Of a stretch of 11,439 nucleotides of DNA, positions 8,279-11,439 are shown piece after piece. The stretch comes from Desulfofustis sp. (GTDB taxonomy: Bacteria; Desulfobacterota; Desulfobulbia; Desulfobulbales; Desulfocapsaceae): the NCBI GenBank assembly GCA_030145365.1, contig JAQYVS010000033.1:1-11439 (forward strand). The letters are read 5' to 3'. The translations under genes were made by a program, and so were the position numbers. Every line of letters begins with the position of its first letter. Within the stretch, counting starts at the first letter, position 1. Under the pieces are notes generated by a model. It ran no database searches. It was given only the letters and a program-made list of their open reading frames with translations, and was not told the DNA's origin.

Positions 8279-8752
8279 ATGTCCCGTAGAAACACTGCAG
8301 ATAAACGAGTAACTGTGCCAGACCCGCGTTACAACAACGTCCTTGTTGCCAAGTTCACCAATGGACTGATGGAGCGTGGGAAAAAAAGTGTGGCCCGGCG
8401 AATTTTTTACGATGCGATGGATCTCATTGATACCAAGGTACCGGACGAGGAACCCATGCTTATTTTCGAGCAGGCCATGGAAAACGTTCGGCCGCGTGTC
8501 GAGGTAAAATCAAGGCGTGTTGGTGGTGCCACGTATCAGGTGCCGATGGAAGTCCGACAGGCCAGAAGAAATGCACTGGCGATCCGCTGGGTCATAAGTT
8601 TTGCCCAGTCCCGCTCCGGAAAATCGATGTCGGAGAAACTGGCTGCAGAGTTGCTCGATGCTTATAATGAACGGGGGGCGGCTGTTAAGAAAAAAGACGA
8701 CACCCACAGAATGGCTGAAGCCAATAAAGCGTTTGCCCATTATCGCTGGTAG
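8279..8752 (+). CDS. rpsG: 30S ribosomal protein S7
   Basis: This 157-residue protein is S7, the primary 16S rRNA-binding protein that nucleates assembly of the 30S head and contacts the E-site tRNA. Family motifs include ENVRPRVEVKSRRVGGATYQ in the middle and HRMAEANKAFAHYRW at the extreme C-terminus. Its length matches the common short form of about 156 residues, without the C-terminal extension of E. coli K-12. The ATG is preceded by GGAG (8266-8269) at nine bases. It follows rpsL after only 21 bases and should be cotranscribed and possibly translationally coupled with it. In E. coli S7 represses its own operon by binding the rpsL-rpsG spacer, but this spacer is too short to hold a similar structure. 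Confidence 0.99.
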   Translation: MSRRNTADKRVTVPDPRYNNVLVAKFTNGLMERGKKSVARRIFYDAMDLIDTKVPDEEPMLIFEQAMENVRPRVEVKSRRVGGATYQVPMEVRQARRNALAIRWVISFAQSRSGKSMSEKLAAELLDAYNERGAAVKKKDDTHRMAEANKAFAHYRW

Positions 8753-8808
8753 TGTAGAGGGTTGGTCTTGCTGAGGTCGGGAGCTGAAATCGGCAGAAAA
8801 GAAGATTT

Positions 8809-8812
8809 GAGG
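8809..8812 (+). promoter_or_regulatory. fusA ribosome binding site deciding the ATG at 8820
   Basis: Three candidate starts follow in frame: TTG 8814, TTG 8817 and ATG 8820. GAGG is seven bases from the ATG but only one base from the first TTG, so the ATG is the likely start and the protein has 691 rather than 693 residues. Confidence 0.8.
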
Positions 8813-8819
8813 TTTGTTG

Positions 8820-10895
8820 ATGTCAGCCCAGAAAGAGTTATCGTCCATACGCAATATCGGCATCATGGCCCACATCGATGCCGGCAAGACCACAACAACT
8901 GAGCGGATACTCTATTACACGGGGCGCTCGTACAAAATGGGTGAAGTTCATGACGGTAACGCCGTTATGGACTGGATGGAACAGGAGCAGGAACGAGGCA
9001 TAACGATAACCTCGGCAGCAACAACCTGCACTTGGAATCATCATAAAATTAATATAATTGACACCCCAGGGCATGTTGACTTTACCGTTGAGGTGGAGCG
9101 TTGTCTGAGGGTTCTAGACGGTGTGATAGCCGTTTTTTGCGCGGTGGGAGGCGTTGAGCCTCAAACGGAAACGGTTTGGAGACAAGCTGACAGTTATCAC
9201 ATCCCGCGCCTGGCCTTCATTAATAAGATGGATAGGGTGGGGGCCGACTTTGAACGATGTTTGAAAATGATGACCGAACGACTGGGGGCAAACCCATTGC
9301 CACTTCAGTTGCCGGTCGGTAAAGAAGCAGAATTTGAAGGGGTCATCGACCTCATTGAAGAGAAAATGCTCAGCTTCAACGAGCAGTCTCTTGGACAGGA
9401 AGTGGTTGAGTCCGCTGTTCCTGATCACTATAGAGAAGTATTCACGGCCGCACGAATGGCAGTCCTCGAGAAATTGGCCGATTTCGATGAGGGTGTCATG
9501 GAAAAATATCTTGAAGATAAACCGGTTTCGGTTGACGAGATGTACCGTGCACTGAGAAAGGCCACACTGGCGCTCGAGGTTGTACCGGTACTGTGCGGCA
9601 GCGCCTTTAAAAACAAAGGTATTCAGCCTTTGTTGGATAGCGTGGTCAAGTATCTGCCATCACCGGCGGATAATGACTTCGTAGAAGGGCTCGACCGAAA
9701 GGGAGAGCAGGTTGAACGTAAAACCGGGCCTAAGGAAAAGCTTTGCGGGCTTGTTTTTAAACTGATGAGTGATTCATTCGTCGAGAACCTGGCCTTTGTC
9801 AGGATTTACTCGGGGGTACTCTCCATCGGTGATAAAGTTTTCAACCCCGTTAAGAAGAAGAAAGAGAAAATCTCAAAACTTCTTAAGCTTCACGCCAATA
9901 AACGTGAAGAGGTCAAAAAGATCGGGGCTGGAGATATTGGGGCGATCGTTGGTCTGAAATTTACAACAACCGGTGATACGCTCTGCGAAAGTGGTGATTT
10001 TGTTATTCTGGAATCGATGGATTTTCCAGATCCGGTCATCGGGGTTGCGATCGAGCCAAGGAGCAAAGCCGATGAGAGCAAACTGATTGAAACGCTCGAC
10101 AAAATTGCCCTGGAAGACCCGTCTTTCACCATCAAAACGGATGAGGACACGGGTCAGAAGATTATTTCGGGAATGGGCGAGCTTCACCTGGAAATAATCG
10201 TAGACAGGCTGCTTAACGAGTTCAAGGTTTCCGCTAATGTCGGTAAACCCCAGGTGGCCTATAAGGAAACAATAACTCGAAGCGTTACTGAAGAAGGCCG
10301 CTTTGAGCAGACGACAGGAACCGCACAATACGGTCATGTCGTCTTAGAGGTAGCGCCGCTTGACCGAGGTGGCGGTTTTGTCTTCAGCAATGAAGTTGAT
10401 AAGGACACGATCCCGTCAACATTTCTTGCTGCGATTGAAAAAGGAGTCAAGGACACCCTAGACTCCGGGCCACTCATCGGCCATCCGCTTACCGACGTAA
10501 AGGTACGGTTGACAGGCGGATCGTACGATGACGAAAATTCCACCGAAATGGCTTTCGGTGTGGCGGCGGCGATGGCCTTGAGAAGGGCTGGGGTCGAGGC
10601 TGAGCCGGTACTGCTTGAACCGGTGATGGATCTGGAGGTAGTAACTCCCGAAGAGTATGTCGGGGACGCCATCTCGGACCTAAACTCGAAACGGGGGAAG
10701 GTCACCGGGATTGCGGCGGAAAACGATATCCAGGTAATAAAAGCTCATGTGCCGCTGGCAGAGATGTTTGGGTATTCAACGTCGCTTAGGTCGGCGACCC
10801 AAGGACGGGCCAATTTCAGCATGCAGTTTTTGGAATATGATGTGGTACCTAAAGCAAAAGCAGAAGTGATAATAAGAAAAATCAGAGGGATTTAA
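8820..10895 (+). CDS. fusA: Elongation factor G family GTPase with atypical domain IV tip
   Basis: This 691-residue protein has the five-domain EF-G architecture; EF-G uses GTP to move tRNA and mRNA after peptide transfer and, with RRF, to split ribosomes. The G domain is complete: AHIDAGKT (17-24), RGITITSAAT (59-68), DTPGHVDF (81-88, with catalytic His85), NKMD (135-138) and SAF (261-263). Domain III contains GMGELHLEIIVDR near residue 451. Several usually conserved places differ. The domain IV loop that is normally SGGRGQYGH reads TTGTAQYGH (498-506). The second tip loop, normally GSYHD, reads GSYDD, with Asp570 where E. coli has His583. The domain II motif DPFVG reads DSFVE (318-322). GTPase activity is expected. 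Its position in the str operon argues for the main EF-G, while the tip changes suggest a divergent or specialised class. Membership of the EF-G family is certain; the exact subclass is not. Confidence 0.95.
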   Translation: MSAQKELSSIRNIGIMAHIDAGKTTTTERILYYTGRSYKMGEVHDGNAVMDWMEQEQERGITITSAATTCTWNHHKINIIDTPGHVDFTVEVERCLRVLDGVIAVFCAVGGVEPQTETVWRQADSYHIPRLAFINKMDRVGADFERCLKMMTERLGANPLPLQLPVGKEAEFEGVIDLIEEKMLSFNEQSLGQEVVESAVPDHYREVFTAARMAVLEKLADFDEGVMEKYLEDKPVSVDEMYRALRKATLALEVVPVLCGSAFKNKGIQPLLDSVVKYLPSPADNDFVEGLDRKGEQVERKTGPKEKLCGLVFKLMSDSFVENLAFVRIYSGVLSIGDKVFNPVKKKKEKISKLLKLHANKREEVKKIGAGDIGAIVGLKFTTTGDTLCESGDFVILESMDFPDPVIGVAIEPRSKADESKLIETLDKIALEDPSFTIKTDEDTGQKIISGMGELHLEIIVDRLLNEFKVSANVGKPQVAYKETITRSVTEEGRFEQTTGTAQYGHVVLEVAPLDRGGGFVFSNEVDKDTIPSTFLAAIEKGVKDTLDSGPLIGHPLTDVKVRLTGGSYDDENSTEMAFGVAAAMALRRAGVEAEPVLLEPVMDLEVVTPEEYVGDAISDLNSKRGKVTGIAAENDIQVIKAHVPLAEMFGYSTSLRSATQGRANFSMQFLEYDVVPKAKAEVIIRKIRGI

Positions 10896-10909
10896 ATCCA
10901 ATCATATTT

Positions 10910-10917
10910 GAGGAAGG
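10910..10917 (+). promoter_or_regulatory. tuf ribosome binding site
   Basis: GAGGAAGG lies in the 25-base fusA-tuf spacer, three bases from the ATG at 10921, with its core GAGG at seven bases. This is a strong site, as expected for a very highly expressed gene. Confidence 0.8.
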
Positions 10918-10920
10918 ACG

Positions 10921-11439
10921 ATGTCAAAGGAAAAATTTGAGCGGACGAAGCCGCATGTGAATGTAGGGACAATAGGCCACATTGATCATGGTAAGACGAC
11001 ATTGACGGCAGCTATTACCCGCGTATTGTCTTTGAAGGGTCAGGCTACGTTCACCGATTTTGGTGAGATCGACAAGGCCCCTGAGGAAAAAGAGCGTGGC
11101 ATCACAATCGCCACAGCCCACGTGGAATATGAGACGGTCAATCGTCACTATGCCCATGTTGACTGTCCGGGTCATGCTGACTACATCAAGAATATGATTA
11201 CCGGTGCAGCCCAGATGGACGGCGCAATCCTGGTTGTCGCGGCCACCGACGGTGCCATGCCTCAAACCCGTGAGCATATCCTGCTTGCGCGTCAGGTAGG
11301 TGTACCCGCGGTCGTTGTATTTTTAAATAAATGCGACATGGTGGATGACGAGGAACTGATTGAGCTGGTCGAGATGGAACTTCGTGAGCTGCTCGATAAA
11401 TATGAGTTCCCGGGAGACGACATTCCCTTTGTTCAGGGT
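10921..11439 (+). CDS. tuf: Elongation factor Tu, 3'-truncated by window edge
   Basis: This is EF-Tu, which delivers aminoacyl-tRNA to the ribosomal A site at the cost of GTP. The window holds the first 173 codons, almost all of the G domain, and the frame is still open at the last base. GTP-binding motifs are GHIDHGKT (19-26), the switch I end RGITIATAHVEYE (59-71), DCPGH (81-85, with catalytic His85) and NKCD (136-139). The residues after the P-loop (GQATFTDFGEID, 40-51) vary among EF-Tu proteins, while the motifs themselves are standard. It lies 25 bases after fusA with a strong ribosome binding site and should be cotranscribed. Many proteobacteria have a second tuf elsewhere; this cannot be judged here. 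Confidence 0.98.
   Translation, partial: MSKEKFERTKPHVNVGTIGHIDHGKTTLTAAITRVLSLKGQATFTDFGEIDKAPEEKERGITIATAHVEYETVNRHYAHVDCPGHADYIKNMITGAAQMDGAILVVAATDGAMPQTREHILLARQVGVPAVVVFLNKCDMVDDEELIELVEMELRELLDKYEFPGDDIPFVQG

Noticed and set aside
8753..8808. rpsG-fusA spacer as a site for a small gene or regulatory RNA
   Set aside because: No start with a convincing ribosome binding site, no clear inverted repeat and no promoter pair were found in this short stretch.
8814..8819. Tandem TTG codons as the fusA start
   Set aside because: The first TTG is only one base after the Shine-Dalgarno sequence, while the ATG at 8820 is at the usual seven-base spacing.

Overview
This window is a housekeeping locus from a Gram-negative bacterium. 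It carries most of the RNA polymerase genes rpoB and rpoC, followed on the same strand by the str operon: rpsL, rpsG, fusA and the start of tuf. All six genes read left to right. The first and last run off the window. I see no mobile element, CRISPR array, tRNA, rRNA or accessory system, and no gene-free stretch longer than 137 bases.

The beta subunit carries a beta-i9-type insertion and the beta' subunit carries an SI3-type insertion in its trigger loop, both usual for Proteobacteria and Desulfobacterota. Base composition is moderate. The EF-Tu switch sequence and the direct rpoBC-to-str linkage would fit a sulfate-reducing or sulfur-disproportionating Desulfobacterota member, perhaps Desulfobulbales. 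That placement rests on family resemblance recalled from memory and is only moderately confident.

Layout: positions 1-3442 hold rpoB without roughly its first 220 codons. A 94-base spacer with two nested inverted repeats precedes rpoC (3537-7748, GTG start). A 137-base spacer (7749-7885) holds a likely promoter with a perfect -35 hexamer and, just downstream, a strong imperfect hairpin in the presumed leader of the str operon. Then come rpsL (7886-8257), rpsG (8279-8752), fusA (8820-10895) and tuf (10921 to the right edge), separated by 21, 67 and 25 bases and each preceded by a Shine-Dalgarno sequence.

Together the genes encode the two catalytic subunits of transcription and four parts of the translation machinery: the decoding-centre protein S12, the 30S head-assembly protein S7, the translocase-family GTPase EF-G and the aminoacyl-tRNA carrier EF-Tu. 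The points most worth a second look are the str-operon leader hairpin, an EF-G whose domain IV tip loops depart from the usual translocase residues, the absence of room for an E. coli-style S7 repressor site between rpsL and rpsG, and an extra charged segment in the beta' SI3 insertion. No undescribed system was found; the region is ordinary core genome.
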